Positions 15,238 to 25,320 are shown, counted from the stretch's first letter. The stretch: 64,000 nucleotides of DNA from Thermococcus celericrescens (GCF_001484195.1 NZ_LLYW01000023.1:17206-81205), one strand, 5' to 3'. Made by a program: numbers and translations. The notes: generated by a model from the sequence alone, not told the origin.

Positions 15238-17571
15238 TTAAATTTTATCCTCCCCTACGTAGGGCGCGGTTATCACCTTCCTTATCTCCCTCGCCTTCTT
15301 CGGACCTATTCCCTCGACCTCCTTCAGCTCCTCCTCCGTTGCAGTGAAAACGCGTTCAACGTTGCCGAAGTGCGTGAGGAGGCGCTTGGCGAGTGTTGCC
15401 GAGACGTTGGGCAGGCCCTCGACTATCAGGCGCTGCCTCTCCGCCAGGGTTAGGGCCTTCTTCTCGCTCCTGAGGCGGACTTCCTTCTTCCGCTCCTCCT
15501 GCTCGCGCTTTGCCATTAGATAGATGAACTGGGCGGTCTCTTCCTTGCCGGAGGAGAAGAGTATCGGCACGCCCCAGTCGAGGGTCACCGCCGCTATCGC
15601 GCCCCTGATTGCGTTGGGATGGACGTTCCTTATGCCGTATAGCTCGCCCTCGATGATTATGACGGGCTTCTCGTAGGCCCTCTTCAGCCTCTCCACCTGG
15701 TCAAAGAGCCTCCCATCGATTATCGACTGGATGAAGTCGTTGGCGCTCTTGCGCTCTATGCCGACGTCCTCACTCACCACGTAGTCGGCAACGTCGAGCG
15801 TCCTGACCTCAACCTCGGCGCCAAGCTCGCGGAGGTGCTTCGGCACCCCGCTCCTCAGCTCGCGGCTGTCGGCGTAGATCACTATACCCTTCTGTTTCTT
15901 TACGAAAACGGGGTTCTTCGGAGGCTTTTCAGAAGCCCCGGATTTCTCCTCGGTTTTCTGGACCCCCTTCGGCTTCAGAAACGCATCAAGGGAGGTTACC
16001 TTCCCCCTGCTCATCCCGGCACGCTCCGGAACTTTCTCCCTTATTTCAGCCCTCCTCGGTTTCTCCCTTTCAAGCTCCCTTGCGATTTTCTTTATCGCGT
16101 CGAACATGCCCTTCTCCTTCCGCTTTGAGGCCCAGTAGTAGGCCTCGTCCCTCGTCCCTCGGGCCATCAGGATTACAACCTTCCCCGGTCTATGCCTGCC
16201 GGTCCTGCCGCGCCTCTGGATGCTCCTTATGGCCGAAGGCACCGGCTCGTAGAAGACGACCAGGTCCACCTCGGGAACGTCCAGTCCTTCCTCGCCAACG
16301 CTTGTAGCGACGAGGACGTTGAACTCAGCGCGGGAGAAGCGGTCGAGGACTTCCTTCTGCTTCTTCTGGCTCATCCCTTTGTCCTTCCCCCTGCTCGCCT
16401 GGCCGATGAACCTCTCGGCCGCGATCCCCATCGCCTCCAGTTCCTCCACTATTCTCCTCCCTGTGTCTCGGTAGTTGGTGAAGACAATTACCTTGGAGTC
16501 CGGCTTTCTTTCGAGCTGCCTTTTGACGAGCTCCTTCAGCCGCTCCATCTTCGGATGGTCCACCCCGCTCTCCTTTGCCTGAACAAGGAGGTAAACCACC
16601 TTTCTCATGCGCGGGTCTTCCATGAGCTGCTTGCTCGACTTCGTCCGCTTATCCTCCCGAAGCTTCCTGAGGTATGTGCGCAGGGCGGTCAGCCCCTGAG
16701 TCTCGAGGAGCTCGATCGCGTGCTGGAGCTTGACGGCCTTGGCCTGGTGGAGTCTGAGGCGGCCGATCTCATAGTTGCCCCTCGCGACCTCCTGGTTGAT
16801 CTTTGACCCCGCTTGAAGCACTTCCCTCTTTGAGATGTCGGGCGAATAAGTCGAGATGAGCTTGAACTGGGCGAGGGGCTTGAGACTCTCCTTCAGCATC
16901 TCGCGGAGGAGTTTTCTAACCTCCTTGTATATCTCAGGCAGCTCGACCTTCACCCACTCAAAGGCGATGCTTTGGACGTAGGGTTTAACGTCGGGGGAAG
17001 CCTCGGTTCTCACCTCGACGTGTTCGATGCCGAGGTTTTCCACTATCTCGCGAATCTTATCGGCGTCGCTCCCTGGGGATGCGGTCAAGCCGAGAACCAG
17101 CGGGTGCCTGGCGGTTTTGAGGTACTCCCTGGCGATGAAAACGTACGAGTAACCGCCAACGGCCCTGTGGGCCTCGTCGATTACCAGAAGGGAAACGTCC
17201 TCCAGCGAAATCCTGCCCGTGAGGATGTCGTTCTCGACGGTCTGGGGGGTGGCGGTGATGATCACGCTCTCCTCCCACACCCGTCTGCGCTTTTCGGGGG
17301 AGAGTTCTCCGGTGAGGACGTTTATTCTTTCCTGGGGGAGATTGAAGAGGCGCCTAAAGCTCTCGGCGTGCTGGATGGCCAGGGGTTTGGTTGGCGCGAG
17401 CATGAGGACCTTACCGCCGTACCTGGAGAGCCGGTAATCGGCTATGAGCATCGCTATCAGCGTCTTTCCCAGCCCCGTCGGGAGAACGACGAGGCAGCTG
17501 GTCTCTTTACAGCGGGCGTAGATTACCTCCTGGTAAACGCGGGGCTCGATGAGGTCTCGGCGAAGGTACAT
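15238..17571 (-). CDS. hef: Hef: helicase-nuclease for stalled and branched replication forks
   Basis: 777 aa. The N-terminal SF2 helicase has LVVLPTGLGKTLIAML (Walker A), VIDEAHR (DEAH) and QRRGRTGRH (motif VI). A charged linker follows, with a PCNA-box-like SLDAFLK segment. The C-terminal XPF-type nuclease has VGIERKSANDF (ERKxxxD) and two helix-hairpin-helix motifs. It is the archaeal FANCM/XPF relative acting on forks and flaps. Full length, no intein. The start lacks a ribosome binding site and lies 3 bp after the stop of the upstream membrane-protein gene. Confidence 0.95.
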   Translation of the reverse strand: MYLRRDLIEPRVYQEVIYARCKETSCLVVLPTGLGKTLIAMLIADYRLSRYGGKVLMLAPTKPLAIQHAESFRRLFNLPQERINVLTGELSPEKRRRVWEESVIITATPQTVENDILTGRISLEDVSLLVIDEAHRAVGGYSYVFIAREYLKTARHPLVLGLTASPGSDADKIREIVENLGIEHVEVRTEASPDVKPYVQSIAFEWVKVELPEIYKEVRKLLREMLKESLKPLAQFKLISTYSPDISKREVLQAGSKINQEVARGNYEIGRLRLHQAKAVKLQHAIELLETQGLTALRTYLRKLREDKRTKSSKQLMEDPRMRKVVYLLVQAKESGVDHPKMERLKELVKRQLERKPDSKVIVFTNYRDTGRRIVEELEAMGIAAERFIGQASRGKDKGMSQKKQKEVLDRFSRAEFNVLVATSVGEEGLDVPEVDLVVFYEPVPSAIRSIQRRGRTGRHRPGKVVILMARGTRDEAYYWASKRKEKGMFDAIKKIARELEREKPRRAEIREKVPERAGMSRGKVTSLDAFLKPKGVQKTEEKSGASEKPPKNPVFVKKQKGIVIYADSRELRSGVPKHLRELGAEVEVRTLDVADYVVSEDVGIERKSANDFIQSIIDGRLFDQVERLKRAYEKPVIIIEGELYGIRNVHPNAIRGAIAAVTLDWGVPILFSSGKEETAQFIYLMAKREQEERKKEVRLRSEKKALTLAERQRLIVEGLPNVSATLAKRLLTHFGNVERVFTATEEELKEVEGIGPKKAREIRKVITAPYVGEDKI

Positions 17572-17574
17572 AGT

Positions 17575-17991
17575 TTAAGCTTGGAGGGAGCGAATAAAAG
17601 CTTTCCTGACGTCCCTGGTGGATGCGGGCTTTTCGGACCTAACAATGAGCATTGCCGCGAGAAGAAGCACTGGAACGAAAGGTATCAGGAATCCAAAGCC
17701 GAATAGCAGGTAGAGGTTGTTGACCGCGGGAGCGGCTTTAAGAAGCACAAAGACCGCGGGGAAGTATCCGAAAACACTGGAGATGCCTGTTAAGGCAGAG
17801 GATGCAATGATCAGGGCAACACCCAGGGCCGTGAAGAGGGCGAAGCTTCCGAAGAAAAGGGCGGGGTCTGAGATCCTCTGGGCTATGACAGGATTTGCCT
17901 CGGAGAACCCTCTACTCACGCCAAACCAGGTTGTAAGCATATCAAGAACCGAAAACGCCACAAAAAATCCTGCGTACACTTTGCCTCGCAT
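17575..17991 (-). CDS. Small polytopic membrane protein (DUF5658-like)
   Basis: About 138 aa with four predicted transmembrane helices. The first-helix pattern LDMLTTWFGVSRGFSEANPV (Asp, then EANP after the helix) resembles DUF5658 proteins. The ATG inside the longer GTG-started frame is chosen because GGTGAAGGGG precedes it. TATA box AGTATTTAAAGG lies about 35 bp upstream. Function unknown; it precedes hef by 3 bp and is probably co-transcribed with it. Confidence 0.65.
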   Translation of the reverse strand: MRGKVYAGFFVAFSVLDMLTTWFGVSRGFSEANPVIAQRISDPALFFGSFALFTALGVALIIASSALTGISSVFGYFPAVFVLLKAAPAVNNLYLLFGFGFLIPFVPVLLLAAMLIVRSEKPASTRDVRKAFIRSLQA

Positions 17992-18051
17992 CCCCTTCAC
18001 CACACTGTTATCTACGTCATTCCCTTTAAATACTTTACTCCGTAGTCAGAA

Positions 18052-18073
18052 CCTACATGTGTACAAACATAGG
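18052..18073. promoter_or_regulatory. Imperfect 22-bp palindrome between divergent promoters
   Basis: An inverted repeat with arms CCTA/TAGG around a central TGTACA lies midway between the TATA box of the minus-strand membrane gene (about 18023-18031) and that of the plus-strand gene (about 18097-18104). About 14 of 22 positions are self-complementary. This is a plausible operator for a dimeric regulator; no regulator is assigned. Confidence 0.35.
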
Positions 18074-18126
18074 TACATACACTGGGAACAGGCAAAGGAT
18101 TTAAGCGGTTCGCCCCATCGATCACC

Positions 18127-18558
18127 ATGCTCCTCACGAGACACGCAAGGGAAAGGCTGATCAAGAGGCTGGCAAAGAACAGGAACCCCGAGAGATTCTA
18201 CCCCCAGCTGTGGGCCTTCCTGGACCGCTCGAGGAGGATCGATGTAAACGAGAGGATCGTAATCTTCACGGACGGGAGAAAGAGTCTGGTCTGCTCCAGG
18301 CTCGACTGCGAGAGACTTCCACTTGAGGAAATAAAAGAGCGCGTTGGGGGCATCTCTAGAGCCTATGAGTGCGTTTTTCTCGACGGGAGAACCGCCAGAG
18401 AAACCATCCCCCGAAAGTTTCTCGAGTCCGTCCCGGACGGCGAGTACTGCTTCTATATCAACAGGGAGAAGAGGAGCCTTTACATAGGCAGCGCCCCGCC
18501 GCTGCTTGCGATAACCCTGCGGCCGGCGAAGAAAAGCGAGAGGGAATGCGCGGACTAG
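18127..18558 (+). CDS. Hypothetical protein with N-terminal [10 protein letters not shown] motif
   Basis: A 143-aa soluble protein, unrecognised. The N-terminal [14 protein letters not shown] is reminiscent of the start of DUF4258/RelE-like small proteins, but the rest (two halves rich in short strands, C-terminal [16 protein letters not shown]) does not clearly match. A TATA-like GATTTAAGC about 25 bp before the ATG and no ribosome binding site point to a leaderless mRNA. Its end overlaps the convergent scpA end by 4 bp. Confidence 0.6.
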   Translation: MLLTRHARERLIKRLAKNRNPERFYPQLWAFLDRSRRIDVNERIVIFTDGRKSLVCSRLDCERLPLEEIKERVGGISRAYECVFLDGRTARETIPRKFLESVPDGEYCFYINREKRSLYIGSAPPLLAITLRPAKKSERECAD

Positions 18559-19214
18559 GCGCTCTCCCCCACGGGCACGACGAATATCTCCCCGAAGGGC
18601 TCCTCCTGAATGAGGTCCACCTTCCCCATGTTGGAGAGAAACAGGAGGTAGAGGAAGGTTCTGGCTACTATCTTCGGCGTCGGGTCGAAGATCAGATCCC
18701 AGAACTTTATTGGTTCTCTGCTCTCCCTGTACATCTCAACCACTATCTCGTGGAGCCGATAGACGTGCTTCTCGATGTCAACGCGGAAGTCATCGACGAC
18801 GAAGACCTCCTCCTCTATCTCGACCTTCTTTTTCTTCCGCGGCTTTCTCTTCTCTGCCTCCTCGAGGGCGTCCATGAGGGCATCCAGGAGGTCGTCGAAG
18901 GTGTAGTAGCGCTCCACCCTGCGGAGGGGAGGGGCCAGCGGCTCGACATCAACGTGGAGCTTCTCCTTGTGCTCCTCCTCTTCCTCCTCGTCGCCGTAGA
19001 GCAGGGCCTCGCTCTTCATCCTGACGAGTATGGATGCGGCGAGGATGGCCCTGGCGGAGACGCGGAGGTCGAGCTCCTTCATCTCCCTGAGTCTCTCGAT
19101 GTACTTCTCGGTAAGGTCGACGATGTCGATGTTCCAGGGGTCAACCTTCCCCATGGTGACGAGCTGGAGGAGAATGTCAACGGGCGTTATCTCCTCCTCA
19201 CGGCGCGATTCCAT
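18555..19214 (-). CDS. scpA: ScpA, kleisin-family segregation and condensation protein
   Basis: The kleisin subunit that bridges the SMC heads. The N-terminal [31 protein letters not shown] (split here at about residues 8-40) is the ScpA helical domain. A central acidic linker follows, and the C-terminus is the winged-helix segment with [24 protein letters not shown]. About 219 aa, the usual archaeal size. The frame opens with a GTG overlapping the smc stop, but the ATG three codons later has the better GGGTGA spacing. It forms an operon with smc just upstream. Confidence 0.88.
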   Translation of the reverse strand: MESRREEEITPVDILLQLVTMGKVDPWNIDIVDLTEKYIERLREMKELDLRVSARAILAASILVRMKSEALLYGDEEEEEEHKEKLHVDVEPLAPPLRRVERYYTFDDLLDALMDALEEAEKRKPRKKKKVEIEEEVFVVDDFRVDIEKHVYRLHEIVVEMYRESREPIKFWDLIFDPTPKIVARTFLYLLFLSNMGKVDLIQEEPFGEIFVVPVGESA

Positions 19215-19219
19215 GGTTA

Positions 19220-22200
19220 TCACCCGCTCAGATGGCCGAACATCTCCGCGTGCTCGGCCTCACTCCTCTTCCTTGCCTCCTCCAGTATCTTCATGGCCTT
19301 CTCGAGGCTGAGGGCAACGACGCGCGAGACGCCCTTTCTCATGCTGACGCCTATTATCTTGTCCGCGTTGGCCATCATGACGTCCCTCAGGGTAACGACT
19401 ATGAACTGGCTGTTTTGGGAGGCCTCCTTGATGAGGTCGGCAACGCGCTTGACGTTGGCATCGTCCAGGTGGGCATCGATTTCATCGAAGAGATAGAACG
19501 GCGCCGGTTTGTAGCGCTGGATGGCGAACACGAATGCCAGAGCAGTTAAAGCCTTCTCTCCACCACTCATGGCCTCTATGCGCTTAACGTCCTTTCCGGC
19601 AGGCTTGGCCTCGATTTCAAGGCCCCCCGCGAAGGGGTCGTCCTCGTTCTCAAGGATAAGCCTGGCGCTTCCTCCCGGGGAGAGCTTGGCGAAGAGCTCT
19701 GAGAAGTTCTTGGCTATTTCTCCAAGGGTCTGGAGGAAGACCTGTTTCTTCTGCCCCTCTATCTCCTCGATGAACTCCTCTATGCTCTCCTTCTCGGCAA
19801 TGACCTGCTCGCGCTTGCTCTTCAGCTCGAGGTAGCGCCTTTCCACGACCTCGAAGTCCTCAATGGCCTTCATGTTGACCGGTTCGAGGGCGCGTATCTC
19901 CTCCTCCATTTTCTCTATCTGCTCGCTCAGGGCGTCGAGCTCCAGAGGAACCTCCTTGATGCTCTTGATGAGCCTGGAGTCGTAGTGCCTCAGCTCATCC
20001 CTCTTCTCCCCGAGGGTTGCCTCGTACTGGGCCAGCTTTATCTTGAGCGTGTTGGCCTCTATGCGGAGCTCCTGAAGCTTGGAGCTCAGCTCGTCCTTCT
20101 CGGCGCGTAGATCGATGATCTCGTTCTTGAGCCTCTCGCGTCTCTCACGGAGCTCCTTGAGCTCATCCTTGACGTTCTCCTCCGCCTTCTTGAGCTCCTC
20201 CAGCTCGGCCTCAAAGTCGCTTATGGCCCTCTCATTCTCCTCGATGTTGGCCTTGAGAGCGTTTATCCTGTTGATCAGGCCCTCTATCTCCTCCTCCAGA
20301 TCCGCCCTCCTCGGAAGCAATTCCTCGTTTATTCTGACGTCGAGGCCCTCCAGTTTGCTCTCGACCTTGCCGAGCTCCTCGCGGAGCTTGCTTATCTCGG
20401 CCTCGACCTCCCTGATCTTCTGGTTCAGTTCCCTGGCCTCCGGGTTCTCCAGGGCCTTCTTCAGCTTCGTCCTCTTCTTCTCCAGCCGCTCAATCCTGCC
20501 GCGGAGCTTTGCCATCTCGCCCCGGGTATCGTGGATCCTCTTTTCTAGGGCCTCTATGAGGGCCTCGTTCTCTCTGATTTCCCCCCCGAGGGCCCTGTCC
20601 TCCGCAAGGAGGCGATCCATCTCACGCTGGGTCACCTGGAGATCCTTGCTCAGCTCACTCCTCTTCATGCGGAGTTCAAAGAGCTCGTTCTGAAGACCCT
20701 TGACCTCAACCCTGAGGGCGTTAACGGCCGATTCCAGAGCCTCTTTCTCGCGCTCCAGCTTCTCAACGCGCTTCCGTATCTCATCCACGTTGACCCCGAG
20801 CTTGCCCCGAGGTCTGTAGTGACCACCGGTTATCGCCCCGCTCCGCTCGAGGAGTTCCCCTCCGAGGGTCACCATGCGGACCTTCCCTATGCCGACGGCC
20901 CTGGCCTCGTCCATGTCGTTCACTATCAGCGTGTCTCCGAGGGCATGGGCCACCGCGTTTCTGAAGCGCGGGTCGTACTGAACGACGTCCAGGGCCGGAA
21001 CCCCGAGGGCGGGCTCCCCCTTCATGGAGCGCGGCTTTATCTTGTTGAGAGGGAGAAAAGTCAGCCTGCCGAGCTTCTTCTCCTTGAGCAGCCTTATGGC
21101 TTTCTCGGCAACGCGGTCGTCCTCCACGACCACGTGGTCGTAGCTTCCACCGAGGGCGACCTCGACGGCCAGGGCGTAGCTCTCATCACGAACGGTGATC
21201 AGCTCACCGAGGGAGCCGTAGAGGCCCGGGATGTTCTGAGCCTTGAGGAATTCTATAGCACGGTTCCCGCGGACCTCGCGCTGCGCCTCGGCTTTGATAA
21301 GCTCCTCCCTAGCTTTCGAGAGTTCACCCTCGATCTTCTTGAGCTTTCTGCTCTTCTCCTCCAGCTCCTTCTCGGCCTTCTTCAGCCTCGCCTCGGCCCT
21401 GCCCATCCTGCCCTCTACCTCTCCAAGCTCCGAGCGTTTGGTCTCGAGGGCGCTTTTGGCCGCACTGATCTTGGACTTGAGCGCAACTTTCTTTGCGTTG
21501 TTCTGGGCTATCCTGCCCTTTGCGCGCTCTATTTCCTCCTCGAACTTCTTGATATCGCTCTCCTTCATGTAGAGCTCCTTTTTGGCCTCCTCCAGCTCCT
21601 CGACCACGCGGTCAAAGTCCTGCTTCGCGATGGCAAAGTCCCTGTCTATCTCGCCCAGTTTAACAACCAGCTCGTTCTTGATGACTTCCTTCTCCTTTAT
21701 TTCCACCCTGAGCTTCTCGCGTCTCTTGTTCCAGCGGCTTATGGCATTTCTGCTCTTCTCTATTTCCTCGGAAACCTTCTTGAGCTCCTCCTTTGCCTTG
21801 GCAAGGCGGTGCTGGCCGTCCTCGATTTCCTTCCTGGCCAGCTCGATGTTCTTTCTGGCCATCTCTATCTTGGACTTGACCTCGCTTATCTTCCTTGTTA
21901 CCTCAAGGATGCCGTCCTCGCTTTTTTCCTCGAGCTCCCTTTCGATCGTGTTCAGCTCCTTCTCCCTTGCCACGATCTCCCTGGCGATATCCGTGAGGCG
22001 GGCCTCCATGGCGGCTATCTCCGCCTCTATCTCCTTGTCGCGCAGGTTGCTCTCCTCTATCAGGGACTCGAGCTTTCTTATCTCTCCGAGGAGGAGCGTG
22101 ACCTTCGCCCTCTCGACGCGGTCCTTGAGGTCAAGGTAGCGGAGCGCGTCGTTTCTCTCCTTCTCAAGCTTGTCAAGCTGGGTTTTGACCTCGCGGATGA

Positions 22201-22786
22201 GCAGATCGACCCTCGCGAGGTTCTCCTCAGCCTGCTTGAGCTCCTTCAGGGCCTTCTCCTTCTTGGCATCGTACTCCGCTATGCCAGAAATTTCGTCTAT
22301 GAGCATCCTCCTCTCGGTGGGACTCATCTTGATGAACTTGGTGATGTCTCCCTGCAGAACAAGGTTGTAGCCCTCAGGGGAAATCATCGCCGCGCTGAGG
22401 ACGTCGAGGATGTCGCTTCTGCTGCTCCTCTTGCCGTTGAGCCAGTAGGTGCTCCTGCCGTCGGGATAGACGCGCCGCTTTATAACGACCTCGTCCTCGT
22501 CGATGGGAAATCCCCTGTCCTCGTTGTTGAAATACATGGCAACCTCAGCGTACTTTGCCGGCGCTTCCGTCTTGGTGCCTGCGAATATGAGGTCGCTTAT
22601 CCTCGTGGCACGCATCGCCTTGGCGGACAGGCCACCGAGAACGAAGAGCACGGCGTCACCGATGTTGCTCTTTCCAGAACCGTTGGCACCGACGATCGCT
22701 GTGAATCCTTTGGAAAGCGGAACGACGACTTTCCTGTTACCGTAAGATTTGAAGCCTTTCATTTCAATCTTCTCAATGTACGGCAT
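19220..22786 (-). CDS. smc: SMC chromosome segregation ATPase
   Basis: 1188 aa with all SMC parts: N-terminal Walker A VGANGSGKSNIGDAVLF, a long coiled coil, a hinge (roughly 510-660; NIPGLYGSLGELI, GGELLERSGAITGG), a returning coiled coil, and C-terminal MSGGEKALTALAFVFA signature and LFDEIDAHLDD Walker B. It loads onto and organises the chromosome with ScpA, encoded next. A TATA box (AGTTATATAACC) lies about 35 bp upstream. A small mobile-element remnant abuts that promoter. Confidence 0.97.
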   Translation of the reverse strand: MPYIEKIEMKGFKSYGNRKVVVPLSKGFTAIVGANGSGKSNIGDAVLFVLGGLSAKAMRATRISDLIFAGTKTEAPAKYAEVAMYFNNEDRGFPIDEDEVVIKRRVYPDGRSTYWLNGKRSSRSDILDVLSAAMISPEGYNLVLQGDITKFIKMSPTERRMLIDEISGIAEYDAKKEKALKELKQAEENLARVDLLIREVKTQLDKLEKERNDALRYLDLKDRVERAKVTLLLGEIRKLESLIEESNLRDKEIEAEIAAMEARLTDIAREIVAREKELNTIERELEEKSEDGILEVTRKISEVKSKIEMARKNIELARKEIEDGQHRLAKAKEELKKVSEEIEKSRNAISRWNKRREKLRVEIKEKEVIKNELVVKLGEIDRDFAIAKQDFDRVVEELEEAKKELYMKESDIKKFEEEIERAKGRIAQNNAKKVALKSKISAAKSALETKRSELGEVEGRMGRAEARLKKAEKELEEKSRKLKKIEGELSKAREELIKAEAQREVRGNRAIEFLKAQNIPGLYGSLGELITVRDESYALAVEVALGGSYDHVVVEDDRVAEKAIRLLKEKKLGRLTFLPLNKIKPRSMKGEPALGVPALDVVQYDPRFRNAVAHALGDTLIVNDMDEARAVGIGKVRMVTLGGELLERSGAITGGHYRPRGKLGVNVDEIRKRVEKLEREKEALESAVNALRVEVKGLQNELFELRMKRSELSKDLQVTQREMDRLLAEDRALGGEIRENEALIEALEKRIHDTRGEMAKLRGRIERLEKKRTKLKKALENPEARELNQKIREVEAEISKLREELGKVESKLEGLDVRINEELLPRRADLEEEIEGLINRINALKANIEENERAISDFEAELEELKKAEENVKDELKELRERRERLKNEIIDLRAEKDELSSKLQELRIEANTLKIKLAQYEATLGEKRDELRHYDSRLIKSIKEVPLELDALSEQIEKMEEEIRALEPVNMKAIEDFEVVERRYLELKSKREQVIAEKESIEEFIEEIEGQKKQVFLQTLGEIAKNFSELFAKLSPGGSARLILENEDDPFAGGLEIEAKPAGKDVKRIEAMSGGEKALTALAFVFAIQRYKPAPFYLFDEIDAHLDDANVKRVADLIKEASQNSQFIVVTLRDVMMANADKIIGVSMRKGVSRVVALSLEKAMKILEEARKRSEAEHAEMFGHLSG

Positions 22787-22834
22787 GCCCTACACCTAAA
22801 CGGGAGAATGGCAAAGAAGGTTATATAACTTTAC

Positions 22835-22872
22835 TCCTTTTGAAAGCCCCGTTCCTTGGGGCGAGGAGTACT
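22835..22872. repeat. Minimal transposon-end remnant (fused left and right ends)
   Basis: After a TTTAC TAM-like pentamer the sequence reads TCCTTTTGAAAGCCCC, the left terminus of the tnpB element family, and passes straight into TTGGGGCGAGGAGTAC, resembling its right terminus. No internal sequence remains. It can fold as a hairpin (GCCCC/GGGGC). It sits between the DUF835 gene and the smc TATA box. Confidence 0.5.
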
Positions 22873-22883
22873 CGGCTGCGTGC

Positions 22884-23309
22884 TCACTCGACTATCCTGC
22901 GGAGGATGTTCAGAACCCTGCTGTCGAGGCCGTCGCTGACGGTGACGTAAAACTCGGAGTTCGTGAGAAGGGTCATGTCCCGAAGCTTGCTGACGAACCT
23001 GAGCGTCGGCTCGACCCCGTTCTCTATCATGAGGTACTCTATGGCGTCTAGAATGACGTCCACGTCCTCATCCTGGAGTTGCTCCCACACCATCTGCTCG
23101 ATGGCATGGAGCTTCGAAGGGGATACTGCGTTAGGGTGGGAGACTTTGGTGATCCACATCAGATAGACGTTGGGACGGCTGACCTCAAAGGGGGGCCTCC
23201 GGGTTATGAGAATCTTTCCTTTGTTGGGGTTTTTCTTCAGAATCTCGTCGAGACGCCGATAATCCAGTATCCTTGAGTCTTTCTTAAGGGGTCGCCCCCT
23301 AAACCGCAT
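22884..23309 (-). CDS. DUF835 family protein
   Basis: A 141-aa protein of the archaeal DUF835 family: GKILITRRPPFEV, then YLMWITKV, DVILDAIEYLMIENG and LRFVSKLRDMTLLTNSEFYV in order, the conserved strands of this RecA/KaiC-like fold without a Walker A motif. In other archaea DUF835 is often attached to signalling domains; here it stands alone. Function unknown. A GTGATGA ribosome binding site precedes the ATG. Confidence 0.8.
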   Translation of the reverse strand: MRFRGRPLKKDSRILDYRRLDEILKKNPNKGKILITRRPPFEVSRPNVYLMWITKVSHPNAVSPSKLHAIEQMVWEQLQDEDVDVILDAIEYLMIENGVEPTLRFVSKLRDMTLLTNSEFYVTVSDGLDSRVLNILRRIVE

Positions 23310-23483
23310 AAGTCATCACTTCGTACGGATTCACTCGATTTTATCTACATCCTATTACGGGGCACAGTAAGTTTGTTAATCCGCTTATAAACGTTACTGC
23401 GTGAGATTGAACAGACAAATACACGACTCATTGGGTTAAAGGGAAAAGGGGGTAGAGACCTCAAAACCGGGTGGGTTCCTTTA

Positions 23484-23885
23484 TTACTCTTTTCTCTCAC
23501 ACAGTTCGAGAAGCACACCGGTTACGGCCTTCGGGTGAACGAAGGCTATCCTTGCACCTCCAGCCCCAATCCTGGGCTGTTCATCGATCAGCCTGTAGCC
23601 CTCCCCCTTGAGCTTCTCAAGCTGTCCCTCGATGTCATCAACACCCAGGGCTATGTGGTGTATTCCCTCACCGCGCTTGGCGATGAACTTGGCTATAGGC
23701 GAGTCCTCAGCGGTCGGCTCGAGGAGCTCAATCCTGCTCTCGCCGACGTGGATTATCGCGGTCCTCACCTTCTGGTCGGGCACCTCTTCGATCTCCTCCA
23801 CCTTGAGACCAAGGCCCTCCCAGACTTTGATGGCCTCTTCCAGGTTCTTAACGGCTATACCAACGTGGTCTATCTTCTTTATCAT
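23484..23885 (-). CDS. mce: Methylmalonyl-CoA epimerase
   Basis: A 133-aa glyoxalase-fold enzyme (VOC superfamily) interconverting (R)- and (S)-methylmalonyl-CoA. N-terminal [17 protein letters not shown] with the metal His, [14 protein letters not shown] with the second, and [10 protein letters not shown] with the Glu ligand are all in place; length is typical. The ATG overlaps the meaB stop (ATGA). It forms a functional set with the adjacent meaB and mcmA2 and the distant mutase large subunit. Confidence 0.94.
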   Translation of the reverse strand: MIKKIDHVGIAVKNLEEAIKVWEGLGLKVEEIEEVPDQKVRTAIIHVGESRIELLEPTAEDSPIAKFIAKRGEGIHHIALGVDDIEGQLEKLKGEGYRLIDEQPRIGAGGARIAFVHPKAVTGVLLELCERKE

Positions 23886-24841
23886 ACCTTCACCCCCAGG
23901 GCTTTTTCGAGTATCCTATCCGCGGCAGAGTACGGGTCGATCTCGCGTCTCACAACCATCCCTATCAAAGACGAAATCTCTTCCTCGCCGAGCTTCTCCC
24001 CCACTATCCTTGATATCCTCCCCGAGACTATCGTCTTGACTTCCTCCTCGGCCCTGAACTGCCTCTTCCGCTCTATCTCCCCGCTCCCCTCAAGGAACTC
24101 CCTGTGTTCGCTGATCGCATTCCAGAGGTCGCGTATTCCCCGCATGGTCGTCGCGACCGTCTCCACGATTCGCGGCCGCCAGCCCCGTCTCTCCCAGCGC
24201 TCCTTCTCAAGGTCAAGCATCATGTTGAGCTCGAAGTACGTGGCATCGGCCCCCTCCTTGTCGGCCTTGTTGATGACGAATACGTCGGCTATTTCCATGA
24301 GCCCGGCCTTTATTGCCTGTATGTCGTCGCCCAGACCCGGGACCGTGACGAGGACGACCGTGTCGGCGGTCTTAACGATGTCGATCTCAATCTGGCCGAC
24401 GCCGACGGTCTCCACAAAGATCACATCGCAGCCGTAGGCATCGAGAACCTTGATGGCATCGGCCGTGGCCTTGGCAAGGCCCCCGAGGGAGCCGCGCGTC
24501 GCCATACTCCTGATGAAGACACCTGGATCGGTCGAATGCCTCTGCATCCTTATCCTGTCTCCGAGAAGGGCGCCGCCGGTGAAGGGTGAGGTGGGGTCTA
24601 TAGCTATAACGCCGACGACCTTGCCTTCCTCCCTCGCAACGCGGATGAGCTTGTCGAGAAGGGTGGACTTTCCGGCCCCCGGCGGACCCGTGATGCCGAC
24701 GATATAGGCGTTGCCCGTGTGGGGATAGATTTTCGAGATTATCTCCCTCGCCTTTTCCTCATCGTTTTCAACGAGGGTTATGAGGCGCGCAGTGGCGCGC
24801 TTGTCGCCGGTGAGCATCCTCTCTATGAGACCGTCTAACAT
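23882..24841 (-). CDS. meaB: MeaB/ArgK-type GTPase, methylmalonyl-CoA mutase chaperone
   Basis: About 319 aa. G-protein with Walker [31 protein letters not shown] (switch region of MeaB) and NKADKEG (G4). MeaB loads and protects the adenosylcobalamin cofactor of methylmalonyl-CoA mutase. The frame could start at a GTG three codons earlier. A TATA-like ACTTTATAATTT about 40 bp upstream, between this gene and mcmA2, suggests its own promoter as well. Confidence 0.92.
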   Translation of the reverse strand: MLDGLIERMLTGDKRATARLITLVENDEEKAREIISKIYPHTGNAYIVGITGPPGAGKSTLLDKLIRVAREEGKVVGVIAIDPTSPFTGGALLGDRIRMQRHSTDPGVFIRSMATRGSLGGLAKATADAIKVLDAYGCDVIFVETVGVGQIEIDIVKTADTVVLVTVPGLGDDIQAIKAGLMEIADVFVINKADKEGADATYFELNMMLDLEKERWERRGWRPRIVETVATTMRGIRDLWNAISEHREFLEGSGEIERKRQFRAEEEVKTIVSGRISRIVGEKLGEEEISSLIGMVVRREIDPYSAADRILEKALGVKV

Positions 24842-24888
24842 CGCCACCACTAGGACAAATTATCCAGGTAAGAAATTATAAAGTTTGC

Positions 24889-25320
24889 TCAGTTCTCCCT
24901 GAATTTCTTCAGCTTCGGCGCGTTCTCGTCTATGAAGCCGATTATATCCTCAATCGGGCTGCCGGGGCCAAAAACCCTTGCCACGCCCATCTTCTCGAGC
25001 TGTTCGGCGTCGTCGGGCGGGATTATTCCACCGGCTATAACGAGAACGTCCTCGCTGATCTTCAGGCCGCGCTCTTCGAGGAGTCTGAGTATCTTCGGTA
25101 TGAGAACCATGTGGGCCCCGGAGAGGATGCTTATTCCAAGGACATCAACGTCCTCCTGAACAACGCTCTCGGCTATCTGCTCGGGGGTCTGCCTGATTCC
25201 AGTGTAGATGACCTCAAAACCGGCATCGCGCAGGGCCCTGGCGACGACCTTGGCCCCCCTGTCGTGACCGTCAAGTCCCGGCTTCGCAACGAGAACCCTA
25301 ACCTTGGAGCGCTCGACCAT
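24889..25320 (-). CDS. mcmA2: Methylmalonyl-CoA mutase, small (cobalamin-binding) subunit
   Basis: A 143-aa B12-binding domain with [22 protein letters not shown]; the DxHxxG His ligates cobalt from below. [16 protein letters not shown] and GGIIPPDD complete the nucleotide-tail pocket. In Thermococcales the mutase is split in two: this subunit and the catalytic one at 47605-49293. Start ATG chosen over the GTG nine bases upstream because GGTGGTGA precedes it. Confidence 0.94.
   Translation of the reverse strand: MVERSKVRVLVAKPGLDGHDRGAKVVARALRDAGFEVIYTGIRQTPEQIAESVVQEDVDVLGISILSGAHMVLIPKILRLLEERGLKISEDVLVIAGGIIPPDDAEQLEKMGVARVFGPGSPIEDIIGFIDENAPKLKKFREN

Noticed and set aside
20819..22828. 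Long open frame (669 codons) on the plus strand opposite smc
   Set aside because: It is the antisense shadow of the GC-rich coiled-coil smc gene; low-complexity Leu/Val/Asp composition, no motif and no ribosome binding site.
23295..23325. GTGATGA on the minus strand as box C of a C/D sRNA
   Set aside because: It is the ribosome binding site of the DUF835 gene, and no box D or second box pair lies nearby.
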